Part shown: piece after piece, positions 17,444 through 25,393 of the stretch
Position numbering within the stretch: position 1 is the first letter of the stretch
Layout: each line of letters begins with the position of its first letter
Assembly: GCA_963725395.1 (NCBI GenBank)
Contig: CAVRYH010000004.1
Span: 310,001-374,000, forward strand
Length of the DNA stretch: 64,000 nt
DNA from: Bog-756 sp963725395
GTDB taxonomy: Bacteria > Actinomycetota > Acidimicrobiia > Acidimicrobiales > RAAP-2
Direction: 5' to 3'
The notes under the pieces: generated by a model
The model's database searches: none
What the model saw: only the letters and a program-made list of their open reading frames with translations
Told to the model about the DNA's origin: nothing
Made by a program: the position numbers and the translations under genes

Positions 17444-17453
17444 ACGGTAGCCT
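17444..17453. promoter_or_regulatory. Second copy of the bidirectional promoter core ACGGTAGCCT
   Basis: Forward TAGCCT (17448-17453) lies 7 nt before the aminopeptidase ATG. Reverse TACCGT (17449-17444) lies 6 nt before the kinase GTG. The whole intergenic region is 23 bp, so both genes are probably leaderless and cannot be transcribed independently of each other's promoter. Confidence 0.55.
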
Positions 17454-17460
17454 GCCGGAC

Positions 17461-20067
17461 ATGAGCGCTTCGACCACCGACGAGACCGAGCCCGACGAGA
17501 CCCCGGCCTACCGGCTGCCGACCACGGTCCGACCCGTCGCTTACCGGCTGGTCCTGACGCCCGACCTGCCGGCCGCCACCTTCTCCGGCGACGTGGAGAT
17601 CGACATCGTCATCCAACGACCCACCGACTCGATCACCCTCAACGCGGCCGAGCTCGACATCACCTTCGTCGAGCTCAACGACGCCGACCCCGACCGCGGC
17701 TACGCCCTCGCCCCCACGGCCATCGACCTCGATCCCGACGAGGAGCGGGCCACGTTCCGCTTCCCCGAGCCCCTCGTCCCGGGCCCGGCCACCCTCCATC
17801 TGGCGTTCACCGGCGTCCTCAACGACAAGCTGCACGGCTTCTACCGGTCGACCTTCACCGACGACTCCGGCACCGAGCACATCATCGCCACCACGCAGAT
17901 GGAGTCGACCGACGCCCGACGGGCCTTCCCGTGTTGGGACGAGCCCGAGCTGAAGGCCACCTTCGAGGTCACCCTGGTGGTCGACGAGGCCCTGGCCGCG
18001 TACTCCAACGGGGCGGTGGTCGAAGAGACGGCTGCGCCCGGTGGGCTGCGCCGGGTCCGGTTCGCACCCACCATGGTGATGTCGACCTACCTGGTGGCCT
18101 TCATCGTCGGGCCCCTCGAGGCCACCGACCCACTGGTCGTGAACGGTGTGCCCCTCCGCATCGTCCATCCCCCCGGTAAGGCCCATCTGACATCGTTCGC
18201 CCTGGCCGTCGGATCCCACGCCCTCAATTTCTTCACCGACTACTTCGGCATCGCGTATCCGGCCGACAAGCTCGACCTGGTGGCCATCCCCGACTTCGCC
18301 TTCGGTGCCATGGAGAACCTCGGGTGCGTGACCTTCCGCGAGTCGGCGCTCCTCGTCGACCCGTCCCAGTCGGCGCGGGTGGAACTCGAGCGGGTCGCCG
18401 ACGTCGTCTGCCACGAGATCGCCCACATGTGGTTCGGGGACCTCGTGACCATGAAGTGGTGGAACGGGATCTGGCTCAACGAGGCGTTCGCCACCTTCAT
18501 GGAAGTCCTCGCCGTCGACGCCTTCCGGCCCGAATGGCAGCGGTGGGTCAGCTTCGGCGTCGAGCGCGAGGCGGCGATGGCCGTCGACGGCCTCCACGCC
18601 ACGCGGCCGGTCGAGTTCCACGTCGGCCGCCCCGAGGATGCCCAGGGCATGTTCGACGTGCTCACCTACCAGAAGGGCGGCAGTGTCCTGCGGATGCTGG
18701 AGCAGTTCCTCGGCCCCGACGTCTTCCGCGAGGGCATCAACGACTACCTGACCACCCACAGCTACGGCAACACGGAGACCGTCGACCTGTGGAACGCACT
18801 GGAGCGGGCCAGCGGGAGGCCGGTCCGACCGCTCATGGACACCTGGATCAACCAGGGGGGCTATCCACTGGTGCGGGTCGGGGACGACGGTGGCCTGACC
18901 CAGCTCCCCTTCTCGTACCGGGGTGAGGCCGGGGGCGCCATCGGGTCCGATTGGCTGGTGCCGGTGCTGACCCGCTCCCTCGACGAGCCGGCCAGCGAGC
19001 CCCGCCCGGTGCTGCTCACCGGCACCGGTGTCGGACCCGGCGACGGCGACCCCGGAACCCGCCTGGTCAATGCCGGTGGCTCGGGCTACTACCGGGTGTC
19101 CTATCCGACGGCCACCGTCGACCGCCTCGCCCTCCGGCTGGGCGACCTCACACCGCTCGAGCGCTACAACCTGGTCTCGGACACCTGGGCGGCCTCCCTG
19201 TCCGGGCAGGCCCCGCTGTCCGACTTCCTGCGCCTGGCCCGGTCCCTCGCCGATTCGGCCGAAGGTGACCCCAGCGTGTGGTCGGTGGTCCTCGGGGCCC
19301 TCGGCCTGTTCGACCGCGTGATCGCCGACGACGACCGGCCCGTCCTCGCCAGGGCCGTGCGCGACCTGCTCGGACCGCTGGCCGACGACCTGGGGTGGGA
19401 CCCGCGTCCCGACGACACCGAACGGACACCGTCGCTCCGTTCCTCGGTCATCCGCACGCTCGGCACCATCGGTGACGATCCGGCCACACGTGCCGAGGCC
19501 GGCCGGCGGTTCGCCGCGTCCGGGGAGACGGCGCTCCACGCCGACACCGAGTCGGCCATCCTGGACGTCGTCGCCTCCTCGGGAGGGGCGGCGGAGTACG
19601 ACGCCTTCCTCGCCCGGTACCGCGCGCCCAGCACACCCCAGGAGGAGAACCGCTACCTCTACGCACTCGCCGCGTTCACCGATCCTGCACTCGTCTCGCG
19701 CACGTTCGACCTGGCCCTCACCGAGGTGCGGACCCAGAACGCCCCGTTCCTCCTCCAGTCCCTGGTGGCCAACCGGCTCAACGGTCCGGCGGCCTGGCAG
19801 AAGATCACCGAGTCGTGGGACACCCTGGTGACCAAGTTCCCGTCCAACATCCTCCCCCGCATGCTCGACGGCATCAGGGGCCTGTGCCATTCGAGGGCGT
19901 TCGCCGACCAGGTGACCGCCTTCGTGGTGGACCACCCCCTCCCCGCCGGCGGCAGGACCGTCGACCAGATCCTCGAGCGTCTCGACGTCAATGTGACCTT
20001 CGGCGAGCGCGAGGGTGCGGGCCTGGCCGCGACGTTGGACCGGTCACCGGGGGCGCCCGCGGGCTGA
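17461..20067 (+). CDS. pepN: M1-family aminopeptidase (aminopeptidase N)
   Basis: This 868-residue zinc metallopeptidase removes N-terminal residues from peptides in the cytoplasm. The exopeptidase motif GAMEN is at residues 282-286. The zinc site HEIAH (318-322) is followed by Glu341 in NEAFATF, giving HExxHx18E. The beta-sandwich N-domain (YRLVLTPDLP...) and the C-terminal ERAP1-like alpha-solenoid (ending PAGGRTVDQILERLDVNVTF) are complete. The ATG at 17461 is just 7 nt after a -10-like box; the frame upstream is the antisense of the kinase and not coding. A hairpin follows the stop. Confidence 0.95.
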   Translation: MSASTTDETEPDETPAYRLPTTVRPVAYRLVLTPDLPAATFSGDVEIDIVIQRPTDSITLNAAELDITFVELNDADPDRGYALAPTAIDLDPDEERATFRFPEPLVPGPATLHLAFTGVLNDKLHGFYRSTFTDDSGTEHIIATTQMESTDARRAFPCWDEPELKATFEVTLVVDEALAAYSNGAVVEETAAPGGLRRVRFAPTMVMSTYLVAFIVGPLEATDPLVVNGVPLRIVHPPGKAHLTSFALAVGSHALNFFTDYFGIAYPADKLDLVAIPDFAFGAMENLGCVTFRESALLVDPSQSARVELERVADVVCHEIAHMWFGDLVTMKWWNGIWLNEAFATFMEVLAVDAFRPEWQRWVSFGVEREAAMAVDGLHATRPVEFHVGRPEDAQGMFDVLTYQKGGSVLRMLEQFLGPDVFREGINDYLTTHSYGNTETVDLWNALERASGRPVRPLMDTWINQGGYPLVRVGDDGGLTQLPFSYRGEAGGAIGSDWLVPVLTRSLDEPASEPRPVLLTGTGVGPGDGDPGTRLVNAGGSGYYRVSYPTATVDRLALRLGDLTPLERYNLVSDTWAASLSGQAPLSDFLRLARSLADSAEGDPSVWSVVLGALGLFDRVIADDDRPVLARAVRDLLGPLADDLGWDPRPDDTERTPSLRSSVIRTLGTIGDDPATRAEAGRRFAASGETALHADTESAILDVVASSGGAAEYDAFLARYRAPSTPQEENRYLYALAAFTDPALVSRTFDLALTEVRTQNAPFLLQSLVANRLNGPAAWQKITESWDTLVTKFPSNILPRMLDGIRGLCHSRAFADQVTAFVVDHPLPAGGRTVDQILERLDVNVTFGEREGAGLAATLDRSPGAPAG

Positions 20068-20074
20068 TCAACCT

Positions 20075-20095
20075 GGGCGACGGCCACGGTCGCCC
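20075..20095 (+). terminator. Hairpin after the aminopeptidase gene
   Basis: GGGCGAC (20075-20081) pairs with GTCGCCC (20089-20095) across a 7-nt loop, 7 bp after the pepN stop codon. It ends directly before the -10-like box of the next gene. Confidence 0.45.
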
Positions 20096-20096
20096 C

Positions 20097-20102
20097 TAAC
20101 AT
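20097..20102 (+). promoter_or_regulatory. Candidate -10 box (TAACAT) for the GDT1-type transporter
   Basis: TAACAT lies 6 nt before the GTG at 20109; leaderless pattern. Confidence 0.5.
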
Positions 20103-20108
20103 GGCCGG

Positions 20109-20696
20109 GTGCAGGTCGGCATCGTGGCAACCGTGTTTGCCCTGATCGTCGTGGCCGAACTTCCCGACAAGACCATGATCGCCACCCTGATCATGGGCAG
20201 CCGCTACCGGCCCGTGCTGGTCTGGATCGGTGCCACCATGGCCTTCGCCGTCCACGCAGCCCTCGCCGTTGCCGTGGGGCAGCTGCTCCAGCTACTGCCC
20301 CACCGGTGGATCGAGGCGGTGACCGCGGTCCTGTTCGCCGGCGGGGCCGTCTACCTGCTGGTCGTTCCCGAGAAGCAGGAGGAAGAAGAAGGCGAGGCGG
20401 AGGCCGAGACCGCCCGCAGGGGGGCGAGGACCGTCGGGACGGCGTTCGTGGTCATCCTGGTCGGGGAGTTCGGAGACCTGACCCAGATCCTCACGGCCAA
20501 TCTCGCGGCCAAGTACCACGAGCCGGCGGCGGTGTTCATCGGCGCATTCGCCGCCCTGGCCACCGTGGCCGCCGTCGGCGCCTTCGGAGGCCGGGCCCTG
20601 CTGCGGTTCCTGCCGCTGGCCATCATCCGCAAGGTCGGAGGCGCGCTCCTCGCCGGGTTCGCCGTCTACACCCTGGTCACCCTGGTCAGGGGCTGA
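20109..20696 (+). CDS. GDT1/TMEM165 (UPF0016) family cation transporter
   Basis: This 195-residue membrane protein has six predicted helices in two homologous halves. Each half carries the family acidic motif: ELPDKTM in the first helix and EFGDLTQI in the fourth, variants of ExGDK(T/S). A charged loop (PEKQEEEEGEAEAE) separates the halves. Relatives such as MneA and Gdt1 export Mn2+ or exchange Ca2+/Mn2+ with protons. The second motif has Leu where Lys or Arg is usual. The gene is GTG-initiated with a short or absent leader and converges with the GT2-methyltransferase gene. Confidence 0.9.
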   Translation: MQVGIVATVFALIVVAELPDKTMIATLIMGSRYRPVLVWIGATMAFAVHAALAVAVGQLLQLLPHRWIEAVTAVLFAGGAVYLLVVPEKQEEEEGEAEAETARRGARTVGTAFVVILVGEFGDLTQILTANLAAKYHEPAAVFIGAFAALATVAAVGAFGGRALLRFLPLAIIRKVGGALLAGFAVYTLVTLVRG

Positions 20697-20749
20697 CGCG
20701 GACCAAGGGGGAGGTCAGTGTCGCATCCGGTCGGGGGTGGTGAGCCGCC

Positions 20750-22180
20750 TCAGGTGCGGTTGGGTGTGGCCTCGACGATGAACTGGTAGCCGAACATGGT
20801 GGGCCAGAGGTCCAACAACAGGCGGTCCACCAGTCGGAGGATCTTGGCCTTGGTCCCCTCCATGCCCAGCGCGTCGAGCGGCAGTCCCACCGGCTCGATG
20901 CGCCGGATGGAGAATCCCTGGCGCTCGATCAGCTTCCTGATGCTCCGGCGGGTGAAGAAGCGGAGGTGGGTGGAGTCGAGGATTCCCCGCTGGTCGTAGT
21001 CGAACATGCCGAGGGTCGAGCGCAGCCGCGGGTACCAGTGGGCGATGTTCGGCACACAGAACAGGGCCACGCCGTCGTCGGCGATAACCTCCCGGACCTG
21101 GTTCATGAGGGCGCCGGGGTTCATGAGGTGCTCCAGCACGTCGGCGGCCAGCACGATGTCGAATCCGGTGCCGACCTCGGTCGGGATCCCCTCGTTGAGG
21201 TCGTACTTGTAGAACGCGTCGGTCCGGTCGGCGACGCCGGCGATCTCGACCACATCGACGCCGGTGACCTCGTGGCCCATCTGGCGCAGGCGATCGGACA
21301 ACAGACCGCTCGAGCAGCCGAGGTCGAGGATCCTGCTCGGCGGCCGCGGCTTCAGCAGCGTGGAGATCCGGCCGTGGGAGCTGTCCTCACTGGGCTTGAG
21401 CTGGTACTCCTCGCTGAGGGCGATGCGGCTCCCGTCGCCGAAGCCGGCCTTTTGCAGCCGGTAGGCGACGACATCCTTGGTGACGTCGGCCGCGTAGCCC
21501 AGCCCGTCGACGTAACAGATCTCGTCCCCGTAGTAGGTGGGGATCGGCACCTCGGCGATGCGCATCCCCGCGTCATGCAGCTGGATGATGATCTGCGTGT
21601 CGAAGTTGAATCCGTCGGAGTTCCGCTCGAACGGGATCTGCTTCAGGGCGGCCACCGAGTAGGCCCGGTAGCCCGAATGGAACTCGGAGAGGTCGGTGCC
21701 GAGAGTGGCGTTCTCCAACCGAGACAGGATCCGGTTGCCCACGTACTTGTAGAGCGGCATGCCGCCCTTGCGGGCCGCCCCTTTGATCATGATGCGGGAG
21801 CCGAACACGGCGTCGGCCTCACCGGCCAGCAGCGGTGCCACGATCTCGGGCAGCGACTCGGGGGCGTACTGGCCGTCGCCGTGGAGCATGACCACGATGT
21901 CGAGCCCGTGCTCGATGGCCAGGTTGTAGCCAGCCTTCTGGTTCCCGCCGTAGCCGAGGTTGGCGGGGTGCCTGATCAGTGTGATGGGCAGGTCGGAGAT
22001 CTGCTGGTAGCCCAGTCCGACCAGGTAGGTGGAGTCGTCGCTGTGATCGTCACTCACGATCACTTCCTCGATCTCGGGCCTGATCTCCTCGGGGATGCGA
22101 TCGAGGACACGGGCCAGCGTCGACGCTGCGTTGTAGGCGACGACAAGGATTCCGATTCTCTTCGTCTCGATGGAACCCAC
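20750..22180 (-). CDS. Fused GT2 glycosyltransferase and class I methyltransferase
   Basis: This 476-residue protein joins two enzymes. Residues 1 to about 235 are a GT-A family 2 glycosyltransferase like dolichol-phosphate mannosyl/glucosyl transferases (IGILVVAYNAASTLARVLDRIP, VSDDHSDDST, the HGDGQY metal motif, GGMPLYKYVGNRILSRLEN). Residues from about 270 form a SAM methyltransferase (ILDLGCSSGLLSDRLRQMGHEV, then VLAADVLEHLMNPG). Polyprenyl-phosphate or glycan modification at the membrane is likely, though no TM helices are seen. GTG at 22180 follows an AGGGGGG ribosome-binding site. It is divergent from another methyltransferase gene, which supports a glycan role. Confidence 0.9.
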   Translation of the reverse strand: MGSIETKRIGILVVAYNAASTLARVLDRIPEEIRPEIEEVIVSDDHSDDSTYLVGLGYQQISDLPITLIRHPANLGYGGNQKAGYNLAIEHGLDIVVMLHGDGQYAPESLPEIVAPLLAGEADAVFGSRIMIKGAARKGGMPLYKYVGNRILSRLENATLGTDLSEFHSGYRAYSVAALKQIPFERNSDGFNFDTQIIIQLHDAGMRIAEVPIPTYYGDEICYVDGLGYAADVTKDVVAYRLQKAGFGDGSRIALSEEYQLKPSEDSSHGRISTLLKPRPPSRILDLGCSSGLLSDRLRQMGHEVTGVDVVEIAGVADRTDAFYKYDLNEGIPTEVGTGFDIVLAADVLEHLMNPGALMNQVREVIADDGVALFCVPNIAHWYPRLRSTLGMFDYDQRGILDSTHLRFFTRRSIRKLIERQGFSIRRIEPVGLPLDALGMEGTKAKILRLVDRLLLDLWPTMFGYQFIVEATPNRT

Positions 22181-22308
22181 GTCCCCCCCTTCCCTCGCCG
22201 CCCCGACCCCACCATGCTATGCCGCAATTTCGACGAGCGAAAGACGGATGGCAGCTCCGCATGACGAAAGACCAGCTCAGTAGGGTTTCGGTCCCGGGGG
22301 CTCCCCGG

Positions 22309-23028
22309 ATGTCCGAGGTGTGGAGCACACCGTGGCAGGCTGAGCCCATGGATGACGTGCAGAGCCCTGAGACCTTGGCCGACCGCCCCGAACGGGTCGA
22401 GCGCCGGAGCGAACTCTTCTCCCTCGCCCGCACCACCAACGGGTTCATGCCCGACGAGGAGGGAGAGGCCCTCTACCTGGCCGCGTTGCGTGCCGGTGCC
22501 TGCTTCGACGACGCCACGTTCGTGGAGATCGGGGCCTGGTGCGGCAAGTCGACCGTCTATCTGGGTGCGGCCGCCGAGGAGACGGGTGCGGTCCTGTTCA
22601 GTCTCGACCACCATCGCGGCTCCGAGGAGAACCAGGCCGGATGGGAGCACCACGACACCTCCCTCGTGGATCCCGACTCCGGGCGGATCGACACGCTCCC
22701 CCACTGGCGCCGCACCGTGGAAGGGGCCGGGCTCGAGTCCTCGGTGGTCGGCCTGGTCGGCGACTCGCCGACGGTGTCCTCCCGGTGGACCACGCCCCTC
22801 GCCTTCTGCTTCATCGACGGCGGTCACGGTGACGATCCGGCATGGGCCGACTTCCGGGGGTGGACGCCCAACGTCCTCGAGGACGGATGGCTCGCCATCC
22901 ACGACGTGTTCGCGGACCCCGCCGACGGTGGTCGGCCGCCCTATGACATCTGGCGCGCCGCCGTCGACTCCGGGGAGTTCGTGGAGGACGGGGAGTGCGG
23001 ATCCCTGCGGATCCTGCGCCGGGTCTGA
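22309..23028 (+). CDS. Class I SAM-dependent methyltransferase (Methyltransf_24-like)
   Basis: This protein of about 239 residues has SAM motif I as FVEIGAWCGKSTVYLGAAA, an acidic second strand (LFSLDHHRGSEEN) and a late FCFIDGGHGDDPAWADF, the pattern of small-molecule or glycan O-methyltransferases of the Methyltransf_24 type. Three starts are possible: ATG 22219, ATG 22309 and ATG 22348. I chose 22309 because TAGGGT (22281-22286) and a GGGGG stretch precede it; 22348 begins the conserved-looking part and is equally plausible. It is divergent from the GT2-methyltransferase fusion. Confidence 0.8.
   Translation: MSEVWSTPWQAEPMDDVQSPETLADRPERVERRSELFSLARTTNGFMPDEEGEALYLAALRAGACFDDATFVEIGAWCGKSTVYLGAAAEETGAVLFSLDHHRGSEENQAGWEHHDTSLVDPDSGRIDTLPHWRRTVEGAGLESSVVGLVGDSPTVSSRWTTPLAFCFIDGGHGDDPAWADFRGWTPNVLEDGWLAIHDVFADPADGGRPPYDIWRAAVDSGEFVEDGECGSLRILRRV
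22317..22331. repeat. Inverted repeat GGTGTG-gag-CACACC
   Basis: A 6-bp perfect inverted repeat with a 3-nt spacer lies just before the ATG at 22348. If that ATG is the real start it sits where an operator would; otherwise it is inside the coding region. Only one copy was seen. Confidence 0.25.
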
Positions 23029-23098
23029 TCGGCCCGCCGGGCGCGCCGGTCTCCGGGTCGGGCGGCCCTGTCATGGGTCGGACCGACCGCCGACACGG

Positions 23099-23335
23099 CT
23101 AGCGCGGATTGTCCACCAGCTGGCGGGTGTCCTCCTCGTGTCGACGGAGCGTGTCGGTGTCGACCCAGGCCTGCCAGATCGGCGTGGGGACCGGATCGGT
23201 GGTCGGGTCGGGACGATGGTGGGTGGTGTGCCTGTGCTTCCTCCAGCCCGGCTCGGCGAGCGAGAGGACGAGGACGGGGACGATGGCTGCGGTCAGCGCG
23301 AGCGTGACCAGGACGGCGGCCAGGACCAGGTGCAT
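23099..23335 (-). CDS. Small single-pass membrane protein, unknown function
   Basis: A 78-residue protein with one N-terminal membrane helix (LVLAAVLVTLALTAAIVPVLVLSLA) followed by a basic, His-rich cytoplasmic stretch (RKHRHTTHHRPD) and an amphipathic tail. I do not recognise it. The clear split into a hydrophobic helix and a charged tail supports a real gene, but no strong ribosome-binding site precedes the ATG. It lies between two convergent glycan-type gene groups, downstream of the terpenoid-cyclase-fold gene on the same strand. Confidence 0.5.
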   Translation of the reverse strand: MHLVLAAVLVTLALTAAIVPVLVLSLAEPGWRKHRHTTHHRPDPTTDPVPTPIWQAWVDTDTLRRHEEDTRQLVDNPR

Positions 23336-23459
23336 GGTACGACGGGCAGCGGGGTCGGGGGACGCTGCCCACCTCCTTCTTCCTGCACGGTACGGGGGCT
23401 GCGGTAGACCGGGCCGGGAGCGGCCGTAGAGCCCGCTGGGAATGCGGGCCGGACGGGGA

Positions 23460-24563
23460 TCAGATCGGGCCCGGCCGGCCCGGCGCCCGGACCGCCGGCT
23501 CCACCGGGGTCTCTGGAGCGGGCTCGGTGAGGTCGAGATGGCTGGGCAGCCCCTCGCCGCGGAAGATCCCCGACGCCGGGGTGGTCCGACTGAGGGCATC
23601 GGCGGCCAGCACCATGGCCCCCGCGGTGTAGGACGAGCGTTCGAGCGGCGGGTAGGTGGCCTCCTCGGGGTACACCATGCCCGTCCAGTACGAGCCGTCC
23701 TCGTTCCGCAACCCCTGAGCCCACTCGAGCAGGCGGACGGCCTCGGCGTCCATGCCCAGGACGTCGAGGGCCAGTACACACTCGGCCGTCTCGGCCGCCG
23801 TCACCCATTCGCCGGTCGACACGCAGCGCACACCCCGGCCCTCCATCACGAAGGTGTCCCACGATTCGTCCATGCGACGACGGGCCGCCTCGCCGGTGAG
23901 AGCACCCGACAGCACCGGGTAGTACCAGTCCATGGCGAACTCGACCTTGGGGGCGAACGCGTGGGGGGTGTGGGCCAGGGCGTGGGCCAGCCGGCCGGCG
24001 GCGAGCTCCCAGTCCGGCCGCTCGTGACCCAGTCGCTCGGCGCAGGCGATGGCACACCGGAGGCTGTGGTAGATCGACGACGAACCGGTGAGGAGGGCGT
24101 ACTCCTCGAGGAAGCCGGAAGGGTCGAGGGACCAGTGGATCGCCCCGTCGAGGCGCTGCCAACGAAGGACGAAATCGACCCCGGCCTCGAGCGCTGGCCA
24201 CAGCCGTTCGAGACCGTCGAGGTCCTGGGTGGAGACATACCGGTGCCAGGCCCCGGTGGCCAGGTAGGCACAGACGTTGGTGTCGAGCCGAGAGTCCTCG
24301 ATGCCGGTGGACAGGTAGTAGTTGAACCAACTGCCGTCGGGCAGCTGGGTGTCGACCAGCCACTGGTACGCCCGGTCGGCCTCCTCGTCGAGGCCGGCCG
24401 CGGTGAGGGCCATGGCCGCCTCCACGTGGTTCCAGGGGTCGCAGTGGCCTCCCGGGTACCACTCGATCATGCCGTCGGGGCGCTGCAGGGCCACGATCGA
24501 CCGTGCCGTGTCGAGCACCTGACCGGCGGACATCACGCCGGGAACCTCGGGGATCGATCTCAT
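23460..24563 (-). CDS. Terpenoid-cyclase-fold (alpha/alpha toroid) protein
   Basis: This 367-residue soluble protein is built of repeated Trp/Asp/Gly helical hairpins (LQRPDGMIEWYPGG, QLPDGSWFNYYLS, WQRLDGAIHWSLD, LRNEDGSYWTGMVYP), the QW-like pattern of prenyltransferase/squalene-cyclase and glycosidase toroids. No DxDD or DCTAE cyclase motif is visible, so cyclase activity is doubtful and a glycan-binding or hydrolase role is as likely. ATG at 24563 has GAGGAAG upstream and overlaps the stop of the methyltransferase gene by 4 nt, so it is part of a three-gene unit with a GT4 glycosyltransferase and that methyltransferase. Confidence 0.75.
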   Translation of the reverse strand: MRSIPEVPGVMSAGQVLDTARSIVALQRPDGMIEWYPGGHCDPWNHVEAAMALTAAGLDEEADRAYQWLVDTQLPDGSWFNYYLSTGIEDSRLDTNVCAYLATGAWHRYVSTQDLDGLERLWPALEAGVDFVLRWQRLDGAIHWSLDPSGFLEEYALLTGSSSIYHSLRCAIACAERLGHERPDWELAAGRLAHALAHTPHAFAPKVEFAMDWYYPVLSGALTGEAARRRMDESWDTFVMEGRGVRCVSTGEWVTAAETAECVLALDVLGMDAEAVRLLEWAQGLRNEDGSYWTGMVYPEEATYPPLERSSYTAGAMVLAADALSRTTPASGIFRGEGLPSHLDLTEPAPETPVEPAVRAPGRPGPI

Positions 24564-25393
24564 GCCAGTGCTTCCTCTCGAGATGGGCTCCCCTCGCGAA
24601 CTGTCGGTGTGCCCGCCGCGGCTGTCCGCACGCCCCGGCGCTCGGGGGTGCGCCCGGTGGCGGCCCGGCTGGGCGGCGTCAGCGGCTTGCGCAGGTAGAC
24701 CACCAGGCTCTTGCCCACCAGGGGATTGAGCACGCGGTCGGCGTACCGGGTCACCCGGGGGGCCTTTTCGATGTCCCACACGAGCAGCCGGTGGTAGGTG
24801 GCCACTGCGGGATGGGTGTCGTTCGTCGTCCCGACCAGGCAACGGAGCCACCAGTACGGGGCGTGGAGGCCGTGGGCATGGTGGCGGCCGACAGCCCGGA
24901 GGCCGGTCCCCTCCAGCCGCCCGACCAGTTGCCGCTGGCGGTAGATCCGCACGTGGCCACCGGGCACGTTGTGGTACTCGTCGGAGAGGGCCCAGTTCAC
25001 GAACTCGGGTCCGCAGCGCGGGACGGTGACCGCCATCGAGCCTCCCGGCCGGAGGACCCGGGTCAGCTCGGCCATGGCCGTCTCGTCGTCGGGGATGTGC
25101 TCCAGGACCTCCGAGGCGATGACCCGGTCGAAGGCCCCATCGGCGAACGGGAGCCGGAGCGCATCACCCTGGACCGCCCCCACCCTGGCGTCATGGGCAT
25201 CGAGCTCACCGGCCACGGCCATGGCGCCGAAGGTGTCCTGGACCTTCCTGACCTCGTCGGCACCGGCATCGAAGGCCACCACCTCGGCACCGAGTCGGGC
25301 CGCCTGGAAGGCGTGGCGGCCGAAGCCGCACCCGAGGTCGAGCAGCCGGTCCCCTTGTTTCACCCCGAGCTTGGCGTAGTCGACGGTCAGCAC
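24560..25393 (-). CDS. Class I SAM-dependent methyltransferase (Methyltransf_11-like)
   Basis: This 277-residue methyltransferase shows motif I LLDLGCGFGRHAFQAARLG, VVAFDAG, GDALRLPFADGAFDRVIASEVLEHI and LRPGGSMAVTVPR. The start at 25393 (GTG, MLTVDYAKLG) is the only usable one; an in-frame stop lies 15 bp upstream. It has a weak ribosome-binding site and lies inside the reading frame of the upstream glycosyltransferase, an odd 188-bp out-of-phase overlap. The C-terminus (about 30 residues) is Arg/Thr-rich and disordered. It overlaps the toroid gene by 4 nt. Substrate unknown; the context suggests glycan or glycolipid. Confidence 0.87.
   Translation of the reverse strand: MLTVDYAKLGVKQGDRLLDLGCGFGRHAFQAARLGAEVVAFDAGADEVRKVQDTFGAMAVAGELDAHDARVGAVQGDALRLPFADGAFDRVIASEVLEHIPDDETAMAELTRVLRPGGSMAVTVPRCGPEFVNWALSDEYHNVPGGHVRIYRQRQLVGRLEGTGLRAVGRHHAHGLHAPYWWLRCLVGTTNDTHPAVATYHRLLVWDIEKAPRVTRYADRVLNPLVGKSLVVYLRKPLTPPSRAATGRTPERRGVRTAAAGTPTVREGSPSREEALA

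Noticed and set aside
15102..17477. 791-residue frame joining the kinase region with the beta-lactamase-like protein
   Set aside because: Residues before the signal peptide at 16277 are an out-of-frame reading of the kinase gene.
17254..19935. 893-residue antisense frame opposite the aminopeptidase
   Set aside because: It is Gly/Val/Arg/Asp-rich shadow sequence; its end runs into the kinase gene in the wrong frame.
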